A program made the position numbers and the translations under genes. The notes below the pieces were generated by a model. It was not told the DNA's origin. It saw only the letters and a program-made list of their open reading frames with translations, and did no database searches. Shown here piece by piece: positions 50,701 to 59,366 of a stretch of 64,000 nucleotides of DNA. The stretch lies in the NCBI GenBank assembly GCA_008682415.1, contig VANK01000001.1, positions 930,001-994,000 of the forward strand, given 5' to 3'. Source of the DNA: Acidobacteria bacterium AB60. Lineage in GTDB: Bacteria > Acidobacteriota > Terriglobia > Terriglobales > Acidobacteriaceae. Every line of letters starts with the position of its first letter. The stretch's first letter is position 1.

Positions 50701-53700
50701 ATGCTGAAACTGAAGAAGATCCACATCCTCGGCTTTAAAAGCTTCTGCGACCGCACGGAACTCACCGTGGCCGGGACCGGAATGGCCGTGGTGGTGGGAC
50801 CGAACGGCTGCGGCAAGTCCAACATTCTCGACGGCGTGAGCTGGGTCCTGGGCGAGCAGAGCGCCAAAACCCTCCGCGGCACCCATATGGCCGACGTCAT
50901 CTTCGCCGGCACCCGCGACCGCAAACCGATGGGCATGGCCGAGGTCACCCTCACCATGATCGACCCCGACGCCTACGAGGGACCGGTGCCCGTCGAACCG
51001 GAGGTCATCGTCGACCCCGACGGCCCCAGTGACTGGGATGAGCAGGAGCTTCGCCGCGCCAAGGCCGCCGAAGCCGAAGAGATCGTCGCCAACGAACAGC
51101 CCGGCCAGATCCTCGAAGGCGAGGATGGCCCCGAGAACCCCGCAGGCCCTCAACTCGTCGAGTCCGGCGACAACCCCGCCGCCGAACCGGACGCCCCGGC
51201 GCAAGCCTCCCAGAACGCCGCCCCGCCACAGGTGGTCTTAAAGATCCGCCGCCGCAAGTTCCAGCGCACCTTCCAGAAGGGCGAGATCGTCATCACCCGC
51301 CGCCTCTTCCGCACCGGCGAGAGCGAGTACCTCCTCAACGGCAAGCTCTGCCGCCTGCGCGACATCCAGGACATCTTCATGGGCACCGGCCTGGGCCCCG
51401 AGTCCTACGCCATCATCGGCCAGGAGCGCATCGGCCAGCTCCTCAGCTCCAAGCCTCACGATCGCCGCGCCATCATCGAAGAGGCTGCCGGCATCACCCG
51501 TTTCAAGACCAAGAAGCGTCTCGCCGAGCTACGCCTCGAATCGGCTAAGCAGAACCTCGCCCGCGTCGACGACATCTTTGAAGAAGTCACGCGCCAGATG
51601 AACTCTCTCAAGCGCCAGGCCGCCAAGGCCGAGCGCTTCGCCCAGGTGCGCGACGAGCTCCGCGCCCGCCTCCGCGTCGTCCTCGCCAGCCGCATGGCCG
51701 CGATGGACGCCGACCAGGCCCGTCTCAACACCGAGATCGCTTCCCTCTCCGAGCAGATCAATACCGCCTCGGCCGAGATCGGCACGATGGAGGCGAGCCA
51801 GCACACCCTCACCGAGCGCGGCTACGAACTCGAGACCAGCGTGCAGGAGACGCAGGCCCGTGCCAACTCCGCCGCCGTCGAACTGGAACGCGCCGCCGCC
51901 CGCGAGCGCGGCAACACCGAACGCGTGGCCGAGCTCGAAGCCCGCATGGCCGCTTCCAGCGCCGAACTCGAGCAGACCCGGACCCAGCTCGCCGGCATCG
52001 TGGAAGAACGCGCCCAGCAGCACACCTTCCTGCAGACCGCCGCCGAAGAAGCTCGTGCCTTCCATCAAAAAGTTGCCGCGCGCCAGCAGGAGGCCCGCGC
52101 CGCTGCCGAAGAGGTCTTCGGCGCCGAGCGCAATCTCGAGTCCACCCGCCGCCACGTGATGAACCTGCTCACCCAGGCCAATAATGCGCGCAACTCCACC
52201 GCGCAGGCCGAGGAGAGCCTCGCCGCACTTGAACGCGAAGCCGAGCGTCTCGCCGCCGAGATGCAGCAGTCGCAGAACGAGCTCGAAAACCTCGGCGTAC
52301 AAAAAGGTCAGGCACGCCTCGGCTTTGAGACCGCCACTGAGACCCTCAAGCGCCTCGAAGGTGAGATCGTCACCCTGCGCGAAACCCTGCAGGCTCGCCG
52401 CGCCGATGAAAACGCCCTCCGCGCCCGCGCCAACCAGCTGCGCAGCGAACACGCCTCGCTCGGCGGCCGCCGCAACTCCCTCGAGTCGCTCATCCGTAAC
52501 CACAGCTACTCCACCAACTCCGTGCGCCAGCTTCTCAAGCCCGGCGCTCTCGGCCCAGACCGCGCTCCCAAGGGCACGCTGGCCGACTTTCTCGAAGTCA
52601 GCGGGGAATACGAAGGTGTGGTCGACGAGTTTCTGCGCGAAGAGCTCAATTATCTCGTCGTTGACAGTTGGTCCACCGCCGAATCCGGCGTGAACCTGCT
52701 CAAGTCCGGCGTCGATGGGCGCGCCACTTTCTTGGTCCACCCCGAAGACCCCGCCGCCTTCACTGCCCGCGCGGAGTCCAGGGAACCCGTTCGCGCCGAG
52801 GGCATCACGCCCCTCAAGGACACCATTCGCGTTCTCAACGGATTCGGGCGTTCGCTCGAAGTCATCCTGCCCAAGCTCCAGAACGGCTACATCGTCGAAG
52901 ATCCCTCTCGGGCCCAGCGCCTGTCAGAACAGCACACCGGCGCCTTCTTCCTCACTCCCGGCGGCGAGTGCTTCCACAACACCACGGTGACGGGCGGTAA
53001 GCCCGCCAGCGAAGGCCCACTCGCTCTGAAGCGCGACCTGCGCGAGACGGAAAAGAGGCTGGCTGCAGTGGAGGCCAAACTCGGTGAGGCTGAAGCCGAG
53101 GCCGCCGCGCTCACCCGCGAGATTGAAGACCTCACCCATCAGCTCGAAGCGCGTAACGAAGAACGCCGCCAGGCCGAGCGCGATACCGCCAACCAGGGTG
53201 CCGTGCTCAAGCAGATGGAAGCCGAGGTCCAGCGCATCGACCGCCGCCTCCAGGAATGGCACCTGCAGGCCGGGCGCAACAAGGATGCGCGCGAGGCCAA
53301 GCGCAGCTCCATCGATCAGAAGCGCGAAGAGGCGGTCCGCCTCGAAGCAGCGCATGGTGCGGCCGAGTCCGAGCTCGACGCACAGCAGGCCGCCCTTGCG
53401 GAGATGCGCCACAAGCGCGAAGGCCTGCAGCAGGAGGCGGCCCAGCTTACCGCTGAGCTCGCAGGCTTTGAAGAGCGCCGCCGCGGCGCCGAGGCCGCCT
53501 TCCAGCGCATCGACCGTCTCCACGCCGACCTCCAGCGCCGGGTGCAATCCATCGAGCAGCAGCGCGCCGCGGCCGAGGCGGAGCGCGAACAGCGCATCCG
53601 CGAAAGCGAGTCCCTCGCTGCGCGTCAGGAAGAGCTCACCGCGCAGCGCGCGGAAGCCCTCGCCCAGGCCCAGGCGCTCGCCGCCGAGGCGCAGAGCCTC

Positions 53701-54582
53701 CGCCAGCAGCTCGCCACGTTTGAAGCCCAGCTCAAGACCGGCCGCGCCGCCCTCGACCAGCTCCGCGATGACCGCGGCAATCGGTCCAGCGAACTCGCCA
53801 AGCTCCACTCCGACCTCGAGCACCTCGAAGCCAGCTGCCTCGCCGAGGTCAACGTGGAAGCGTCGGTCCTCCGCGCCGATACCGAGATCGCGCACATCGA
53901 AGGCGAGCTTCTCGGCGCCGAAGAGGAAGCGTGCCGTGTCCTGCGCCAGAAGATGGAGCAGATGGGCCCGGTCAACATGATGGCCCTCGACGAGTACAAG
54001 GAGACCGCCGACCGCCACACCTTCCTCGAGACGCAGCGCAAGGACCTCATCGAGTCCATCGAAAACACCCAGGAGACCATCAAGGAGATTGACCAGATCT
54101 CGCGTACCAAGTTCGACGAGGCCTTCGCCCGCATCAACGAGAACTTCGCCAACGTCTTCACCCGACTGTTCCACGGCGGCCAGGCGTTCCTCCGCCTCAC
54201 CGACGCGGAGAACCAGGCCGAGAGCGGACTCGAAATCGTCGCCTCGCCTCCGGGCAAGAAGTTGCAGAGCGTGCTCCTGCTCTCCGGCGGCGAAAAAGCC
54301 CTCACCGCCATCTCCCTGCTGGTTGGCATCTTCCAGTTCCAGCCCAGCCCCTTCTGCGTCCTCGACGAAGTGGATGCCGCGCTCGACGAGACCAACGTGG
54401 GCCGCCTCGCCGACCTGCTCCGCTCCCTGGGCAAGGACACGCAGTTCCTCATCGTCACGCACAGCAAGCGCATGATGCACGCCGCCGACATGATCTACGG
54501 CGTCACCATGCAGGAGCCCGGCGTCTCCAAGGTGGTCAGCGTCCAGCTAGCCCACCACGAGCCCCAGCGCGCCACCGCCTGA
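50701..54582 (+). CDS. smc: Chromosome segregation protein SMC, with acidic insertion
   Basis: This 1293-aa protein is longer than the usual 1150-1190. Walker A is GPNGCGKSNILDGVSWVLGE (33-52). Residues about 91-178 are an acidic, Pro/Ala-rich insertion (PVPVEPEVIVDPDG, AAEAEEIVANEQPG), after which the head resumes with ITRRLFRTGESEYLLNG. Long coiled coils (about 270-620 and 800-1060) flank a hinge around 625-780. The C-terminal head has LLSGGEKALTAISLL (signature) and CVLDEVDAALDE (Walker B). It organises and condenses the chromosome. Confidence 0.96.
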   Translation: MLKLKKIHILGFKSFCDRTELTVAGTGMAVVVGPNGCGKSNILDGVSWVLGEQSAKTLRGTHMADVIFAGTRDRKPMGMAEVTLTMIDPDAYEGPVPVEPEVIVDPDGPSDWDEQELRRAKAAEAEEIVANEQPGQILEGEDGPENPAGPQLVESGDNPAAEPDAPAQASQNAAPPQVVLKIRRRKFQRTFQKGEIVITRRLFRTGESEYLLNGKLCRLRDIQDIFMGTGLGPESYAIIGQERIGQLLSSKPHDRRAIIEEAAGITRFKTKKRLAELRLESAKQNLARVDDIFEEVTRQMNSLKRQAAKAERFAQVRDELRARLRVVLASRMAAMDADQARLNTEIASLSEQINTASAEIGTMEASQHTLTERGYELETSVQETQARANSAAVELERAAARERGNTERVAELEARMAASSAELEQTRTQLAGIVEERAQQHTFLQTAAEEARAFHQKVAARQQEARAAAEEVFGAERNLESTRRHVMNLLTQANNARNSTAQAEESLAALEREAERLAAEMQQSQNELENLGVQKGQARLGFETATETLKRLEGEIVTLRETLQARRADENALRARANQLRSEHASLGGRRNSLESLIRNHSYSTNSVRQLLKPGALGPDRAPKGTLADFLEVSGEYEGVVDEFLREELNYLVVDSWSTAESGVNLLKSGVDGRATFLVHPEDPAAFTARAESREPVRAEGITPLKDTIRVLNGFGRSLEVILPKLQNGYIVEDPSRAQRLSEQHTGAFFLTPGGECFHNTTVTGGKPASEGPLALKRDLRETEKRLAAVEAKLGEAEAEAAALTREIEDLTHQLEARNEERRQAERDTANQGAVLKQMEAEVQRIDRRLQEWHLQAGRNKDAREAKRSSIDQKREEAVRLEAAHGAAESELDAQQAALAEMRHKREGLQQEAAQLTAELAGFEERRRGAEAAFQRIDRLHADLQRRVQSIEQQRAAAEAEREQRIRESESLAARQEELTAQRAEALAQAQALAAEAQSLRQQLATFEAQLKTGRAALDQLRDDRGNRSSELAKLHSDLEHLEASCLAEVNVEASVLRADTEIAHIEGELLGAEEEACRVLRQKMEQMGPVNMMALDEYKETADRHTFLETQRKDLIESIENTQETIKEIDQISRTKFDEAFARINENFANVFTRLFHGGQAFLRLTDAENQAESGLEIVASPPGKKLQSVLLLSGGEKALTAISLLVGIFQFQPSPFCVLDEVDAALDETNVGRLADLLRSLGKDTQFLIVTHSKRMMHAADMIYGVTMQEPGVSKVVSVQLAHHEPQRATA

Positions 54583-54785
54583 GAGACCAGTGAAGCAGTG
54601 AAGAAGTGAATTAGTGAAAGTGAACGAGTGATGAGGTGATCAAGAGCATGGGTGATCGAGTGATGAAGGGAAGGAGTGAATCTCCACTCCTTCCCTGTTC
54701 CCTGACCACTGTTCCCTGACCACTGACCATTGCCCACTGTCCACTGACCACTGTCCACTGTCCACTGATCACTGTCCACTGTCCT
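54583..54785. repeat. Repeat-filled spacer after smc
   Basis: It has three parts. 54590-54665 is a degenerate AGTGA-word tract (gtgaagcagtgaagaagtga and similar). 54668-54695 is a hairpin, gggaaggagtg/cactccttccc, with perfect 11-bp arms, a likely smc terminator. 54697-54783 is a cluster of CACTGTCCACTGACCACTG-type words in irregular tandem. The last matches the 20915 cluster in reverse orientation. Confidence 0.85.
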
Positions 54786-55847
54786 TCACTTCACCCAAAC
54801 CTCCGCCTCTCCCCCCTCTACCTGCCGCGCGTGGAACATCCCCGCTGTGTTATTGCTCCACACCGGCGCGCCCGTCTTCCCCATCACAATCACTCCGCCC
54901 TCTCCGCCCGGCAGCTTCGGAAGATCCTGGTGAATCAGCGTGTCCGCCGCCTTCTGCGCATCCATACCCCCGCGACATAATTCGCCAATCGAGTGCGCCA
55001 GCGACAGCCGAATGAAGTACTCGCCCACGCCCGTCCCCGAGATCGCGCAGCCGCCATCATCGGCATACGTGCCCGCCCCCAGAATCGGCGAATCCCCCAC
55101 GCGTCCCGGCAGCTTCCCTTGCATCCCTCCGGTCGAAGTCGCCGCGGCCACGTGCCCGCCGCTGTCCCGCGCCACCGCCCCCGTCGTCCCATAGCGATGC
55201 GCAAAGAACCCGCCCCCCAGGCCGACCGGCGAAGCTGAAGAAGCGGCCGGGACGCCCGCGGGCCTCTTCGGCATCGGCAGATGCTTCTCCCCCATCACGC
55301 CCTCGAACTCCTTCCACCGCGACTCGGTAAAGAAGAAGCTCGGCGGCTGCTGCTCCAGACCCTGCTGCTTTGAGAACGCATCCGCGCCCGCCCCCACCAT
55401 CAGCACATACGGCGTCTTCTCCATCACCGTTCGCGCCAGGCGGATCGGATGCCGCGTCGCGTGCACGCACGCTACCCCCGCGCCGGTCTGGTCCGCCCCG
55501 TTCATGATCGACGCATCCAGCTCATTCGTGCCATCGGCCGCAAACGCCGCTCCTCGTCCGGCATTGAAGATCCGCGAGTCCTCCAGCGACTCCACCGCGG
55601 CCTGCACGGCATCCATCGCGGTTCCATGCGCCTTCAAAACCGCCGTCCCCGCCGCCAGCGCCCTGGCCAGCCCCTCCCGATACATCGCCGCCGTGGGCGC
55701 GTCCATATGCTCCCACTCCGCCTCCCCGGCGCCCCCATGGATGGCAATCGCCCATCCGCTCCCCGCCTGTCCCCGCAACGCCGCCGGCATCGCAGTCAGA
55801 AGCGCCAGCAGCGAAAGCCCACCTGCCCCCCTACCCCTCCGCATCAT
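54786..55847 (-). CDS. Secreted isoaspartyl peptidase / L-asparaginase (Ntn hydrolase)
   Basis: In this 353-aa protein, the signal peptide is LSLLALLTAMPAALRGQA. AIAIHGGAGEAE is the conserved start of the mature alpha subunit. RIFNAGRGAAFAADGTNELD follows. Autocleavage before T221 in RYGTTGAVARD would free the nucleophilic Thr of the beta subunit, then GKLPGRVGDSPILGAGTYAD binds substrate. A variable loop (about 165-210) is Pro/Ala/Ser-rich. It hydrolyses isoaspartyl dipeptides or asparagine, probably in the periplasm. Confidence 0.93.
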   Translation of the reverse strand: MMRRGRGAGGLSLLALLTAMPAALRGQAGSGWAIAIHGGAGEAEWEHMDAPTAAMYREGLARALAAGTAVLKAHGTAMDAVQAAVESLEDSRIFNAGRGAAFAADGTNELDASIMNGADQTGAGVACVHATRHPIRLARTVMEKTPYVLMVGAGADAFSKQQGLEQQPPSFFFTESRWKEFEGVMGEKHLPMPKRPAGVPAASSASPVGLGGGFFAHRYGTTGAVARDSGGHVAAATSTGGMQGKLPGRVGDSPILGAGTYADDGGCAISGTGVGEYFIRLSLAHSIGELCRGGMDAQKAADTLIHQDLPKLPGGEGGVIVMGKTGAPVWSNNTAGMFHARQVEGGEAEVWVK

Positions 55848-55971
55848 GACCCTCCCCGCCCTTCGCTCATCACCACTCTTTCATATCGTGTTTGTCCCCG
55901 GTCACCCCAGCCCCTTTCCTCCGTGCTATAGTGCACTTCAAGGCGATCCCGAAATTGATGGAGAGCATTTG

Positions 55972-56412
55972 GTGCGCACCATGCTCAAGACGCTCGCCGG
56001 TATTGCCGTCTGTGCGGCCACGGCCTTCTCGCTCACCGTCTTCCTCCGCGATGGTGCCACCATCCGTCTCGCCGCCCCCGCCATCTGCATTCAGGTCGTC
56101 ATCATCATCGCGCTCTTCTGGGGCCGCACCTCCGCCTTCATCGGCGCCATCATCGCGGGCATGACCTTCGCCCTCTTCCTCTACCCGCCCTACGGCCACC
56201 TCTGGATCCGCGATCCTGCCGAGCGCGTAAGCCTCACGCTCTTCGAGCTCGCCGCCCTCTGTGTCGTCCTCCTCTCCCCCGCCGCTCGATCCGGCTTCTC
56301 CCAGCAAAGCCTCCTCTCATTCTGGCAGGGGCGCAGACTGGGGTTCCGCTTCAGATCGCGCCGCCCCGGCGCGCCTGACTCCCGCCGCAACCCGCCGCCT
56401 TCCCAGCATTAG
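55972..56412 (+). CDS. DUF4118-like small membrane protein
   Basis: The best start is GTG 55972, because GGAG lies 8 nt upstream; ATG 55981 is the alternative. Of the 146 aa, the hydrophobic segments LAGIAVCAATAFSLTVF, AICIQVVIIIALFWG and FIGAIIAGMTFALFLYPP, followed by LFELAALCVVLLSP, fit the four-helix membrane unit found in KdpD-type kinases (DUF4118). The kinase part is absent. The tail is basic (RRLGFRFRSRRPG). Function is unknown. Confidence 0.7.
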   Translation: MRTMLKTLAGIAVCAATAFSLTVFLRDGATIRLAAPAICIQVVIIIALFWGRTSAFIGAIIAGMTFALFLYPPYGHLWIRDPAERVSLTLFELAALCVVLLSPAARSGFSQQSLLSFWQGRRLGFRFRSRRPGAPDSRRNPPPSQH

Positions 56413-56599
56413 GTCGGCGCTTCGCAAACCTCCCGCGCACTTGCCTGCAAGCAGACAGTGCCTTAACAACCTCTCTTCTCTTTTGCGGTATCCTTGCACC
56501 GGCCCGAACTTCCGGCCTGCGCGTCCCCCGCGCCGCATCCGGATCCACCCTTCGGACCGTTCGACCTAATTCATTCCGCTTCCACCTGGAGATCACGCG

Positions 56600-57472
56600 A
56601 TGCGACTTCCTGTCCGTACTCTTGCGCTCATCGGATCCTGCGCGCTCGCCACGCTATCCGCCTCGGCACAACAGCCCGCCTACTCCGCCATCTACGCCTT
56701 CGGCGACAGCGCCGTCGACGTCGGCAATGCCTTCCTCGCCACCGGCGGCCAGAATCCCGCGCCCCCCTACTTCAACGGACACTTCTCCAACGGACCCATC
56801 TGGATCGAACACCTCGCCGGCTCCCTCGGACTGCCGATCCTGCCCGCGCTCGCCGGAGGCACGGACTATGCCGTCGGCGGCGCCGAGGTTACCGCGCCCG
56901 TGCCCTACGGAGGCCAGACCATCCCGAGCGTCCCGCAGCAGGTCGAAGAGTACCTCGTGCAACACGGCGGAAAGGCCGACCCACACGCTCTCTATGTGAT
57001 CGAAGGCGGCGGCAACGACATCCTCAACGCACCTTCCGGCGCCAACCCCGCCAGCCTCGGCTTCCAGGTCGCTACCGGCATCGCGCAGAGCGTCGTCCTC
57101 CTGCGCCAGGCCGGCGCCCGCCGCTTCCTCATCCCCAACGTCGCCAACGTCGCCTATCTCCCCGCTGCGGCCGCCAACCCCACCTTCGCGGCTGCCGCCA
57201 GCACCGCAACCGATAAGTGGCTCGACACCCTGCTCGCCCTGGAGCAGCATCTGCCCGGCGTCTCCATCCGCCGCGTCAACGCCTACCGCTTGCTCAACGC
57301 CATCGAAAACACGCCCACCCACTTCGGCTTCACCAACGTCACCACGCCCTGCCTCACTACCGTGGTCTGCGCCGACCCCGATCACACCCTCTTCTGGGAT
57401 GCCTTCCACTTCACCGAGTTCGGCCAGTCCCTCTTCGCCGTCGCCGCAGAAGACGCCCTCGCCGACGAATAG
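56600..57472 (+). CDS. Secreted GDSL/SGNH esterase
   Basis: This 290-aa protein has a signal peptide (LALIGSCALATLSASAQ). Block I is AFGDSAVDVGN with nucleophile S37. Block II is TDYAVGGAEV with the oxyanion Gly. Block III is EGGGNDIL with Asn. Block V is WDAFHFTEFG with D267 and H270. It resembles the catalytic domain of autotransporter lipases such as EstA but lacks a beta-barrel. It is probably a periplasmic or secreted esterase. Confidence 0.93.
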   Translation: MRLPVRTLALIGSCALATLSASAQQPAYSAIYAFGDSAVDVGNAFLATGGQNPAPPYFNGHFSNGPIWIEHLAGSLGLPILPALAGGTDYAVGGAEVTAPVPYGGQTIPSVPQQVEEYLVQHGGKADPHALYVIEGGGNDILNAPSGANPASLGFQVATGIAQSVVLLRQAGARRFLIPNVANVAYLPAAAANPTFAAAASTATDKWLDTLLALEQHLPGVSIRRVNAYRLLNAIENTPTHFGFTNVTTPCLTTVVCADPDHTLFWDAFHFTEFGQSLFAVAAEDALADE

Positions 57473-57486
57473 GCAATCTTCACCCA

Positions 57487-57516
57487 CGGCCCTCGCATCG
57501 ACACACGCGAGGGCCG
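57487..57516. terminator. Hairpin between convergent genes
   Basis: cggccctcgc (57487-57496) and gcgagggccg (57507-57516) are perfect complements with a 10-nt loop. It lies between the esterase stop and the beta-helix protein stop. The T-tract is weak. Confidence 0.65.
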
Positions 57517-57537
57517 CATTTCTCCCGCGCCCTCGGC

Positions 57538-58704
57538 CTAGGGCAACGTCGCCACGCTCGCTGCCAGATTCGCGCATTGCAAGGTCGGCACGCCCGCCAG
57601 GTTCGCGCCGCCCACAATCCGCGAGCTCGCATCGCAGAACAGGTCCACCGCGTTCCCGCCCACCAGCGTAAGACTGCCTCCCGGCGCCACCGCAACATTC
57701 GCGCCATTCACCGCCACCACACCCCCATGGCCGCTTCCCGTAATGCTCGCGCCCGTCAGCGTGGCATGCGCATTGTTCTCCACCAGCACCCCCTGCCCGT
57801 AGCTTCCCGTGATCGCCAGAGACCCGTTCGCTGCGCTCAGCGCCGCTCCATCCGACACCAGGATGCCGCCCGTCGTGCCACCCCACGTCTGCCCCACCCC
57901 ATTGATCACCAGACGGCTCGATAAGTTGAGCGATGCGCCGGCGCTCAGTTGCACTCCGTTATAGGTATTCCCCGCCGGGCCATCGATCACCACATCCGTC
58001 GGTCCGCCGCTCGGCGTGTACGTGGTGTACGCCACCGTGTCCACAATCGCGCCCGACCCCGCGAAGATCCCCACCTGGAAGTCGCGGATCGTGTCATCGA
58101 ACATCGTCACGTGCGCAGCTCCTGCAAAGATCCCGGTGTGCCACGTGGTCCCGGTCGTGTCCTCGAACAGGCAATGCTCCACGTGCGCATCCGACGAGTC
58201 GAAGAGCGCGAACGACGCATACCCCGAGTTCTGGACCGTTACATGCGACAGCAGCACCTGGCTGTTCTCATACACCACAATTCCCGCTGAGCCACCGGTA
58301 GCCTGCAGGTTCATCAACCGGATGTCGCTGCTCCCGTGCCCGATCCCGATCGCCGAAGGACCGGCCGTCCCCGTCGCCTGAATCGCCAGCCCGCTCACCG
58401 TCACGCTGCGCGACGCGCCAATCGCCAGAACGGCCACCGGCAGCGTGTTCGCCGTGGCCGCCGGCTGCGTAATCGATGCGCCCGCCGCGCCGCGCAGCGT
58501 CAGGTTGTCAAAGCCCGCAACCTGCACAAACTCCGAACACGTCCCCGTAACGGTCACCGTTACCGCAACCTGTCTCTCCAGCCGCGAGAGCACGCGGTTC
58601 AGGGACTGCCCGTTGTTGCAATTCACATTGATCGAAATACTTTGCGCCGGCACAACCATCGCCGCCGCCATCGCCAGCAGGATTACCCCATACACGTGCT
58701 TCAT
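57538..58704 (-). CDS. Secreted right-handed beta-helix protein
   Basis: ATG 58704 has AGGGGAG upstream and begins MKHVYGVILLAMAAAMVVPA, a signal peptide; the longer frame is rejected. The 388-aa product is built of short beta-helix coils, for example FDNLTLRGAAGASI, SDIRLMNLQATGGSAGIVVY and NAHATLTGASITGSGHGGVV, as in pectate-lyase-like folds. I see no clear catalytic Asp/Arg set. It could be an adhesin or polysaccharide-binding protein. Confidence 0.85.
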   Translation of the reverse strand: MKHVYGVILLAMAAAMVVPAQSISINVNCNNGQSLNRVLSRLERQVAVTVTVTGTCSEFVQVAGFDNLTLRGAAGASITQPAATANTLPVAVLAIGASRSVTVSGLAIQATGTAGPSAIGIGHGSSDIRLMNLQATGGSAGIVVYENSQVLLSHVTVQNSGYASFALFDSSDAHVEHCLFEDTTGTTWHTGIFAGAAHVTMFDDTIRDFQVGIFAGSGAIVDTVAYTTYTPSGGPTDVVIDGPAGNTYNGVQLSAGASLNLSSRLVINGVGQTWGGTTGGILVSDGAALSAANGSLAITGSYGQGVLVENNAHATLTGASITGSGHGGVVAVNGANVAVAPGGSLTLVGGNAVDLFCDASSRIVGGANLAGVPTLQCANLAASVATLP

Positions 58705-59027
58705 GGTGTCTCCCCTCTTGAGAAGCAAGATCGTCGCAGCCCTGGAGCCCGCAATAGGCGCAGGCTGGCCACATCCGATTGCCGATCGAACCTGTTGCGT
58801 CGTGGAATTTGGCGGAACAGAGGTGAAGGAAGGCCGAGCGAGCCGCCAATTCTCGATGCGAAGTCTAGCCCCGCATGCATCGAGTGTCAACGAGTGCTAA
58901 CGTTCATGAGCGCCTCGCGCGCATCTCAGACGAAACCAGTAGCGGTCCCTGCATCAATGCGCCGGCATCGAACAGTCGCCCCGTTCGTGAACCTGGCATT
59001 CAAATCTCTGGATTGATTGGAAAAGAA
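58705..59027 (-). promoter_or_regulatory. Leader region of the beta-helix gene
   Basis: These 323 nt lie between tRNA-Ser and the start of the gene, both on the minus strand. The last 100 nt before the gene can fold: cagcc pairs with ggctg (around 58738-58765), enclosing cgcctattgcg. I cannot match it to a known riboswitch. The spacer may carry both the promoter and the tRNA terminator; no gene is seen. Confidence 0.4.
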
Positions 59028-59119
59028 TGGCGGAGAGGGAGGGATTCGAACCCCCGATAGCCTTACGACTATGCCTGATTTCGAGTCAGGTGCATTCAAC
59101 CGGGCTCTGCCACCTCTCC
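59028..59119 (-). tRNA. tRNA-Ser (anticodon CGA)
   Basis: This is a class II tRNA. The acceptor stem is GGAGAGG/CCTCTCC. The anticodon stem CCTGA/TCAGG encloses CTCGAAA (anticodon CGA). The long variable arm is ATAGTCGTAAGGCTAT. The T arm is GGGGG-TTCGAAT-CCCTC. Discriminator G is followed by an encoded CCA. Confidence 0.97.
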
Positions 59120-59366
59120 GTACCCATAAATCGCGGCAAATCAGGACATTGCACACGATGATCCCGGTCCCCTCATCATACCAGAAGTTTGCCTCTGCCT
59201 CCGGCGCCTCGGTCTCGATTTCCGCCCCTCCGCCGCCTCCGTCGTTGAACAGAAACGGAACCCGTTCTACCATGGATTGAGTCCCTTGCACGCACATCGC
59301 CACCGCTCGTCCGGTTCCTGAGGCCGCTTCATCACCCGCTCCACGCGCGTCCTCTCGCCCGGGCCC

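Noticed and set aside
58926..59303. A 125-residue minus-strand frame across the tRNA-Ser gene
   Set aside because: Its C-terminal part is simply translated tRNA sequence and its start region has no ribosome site or recognisable domain.
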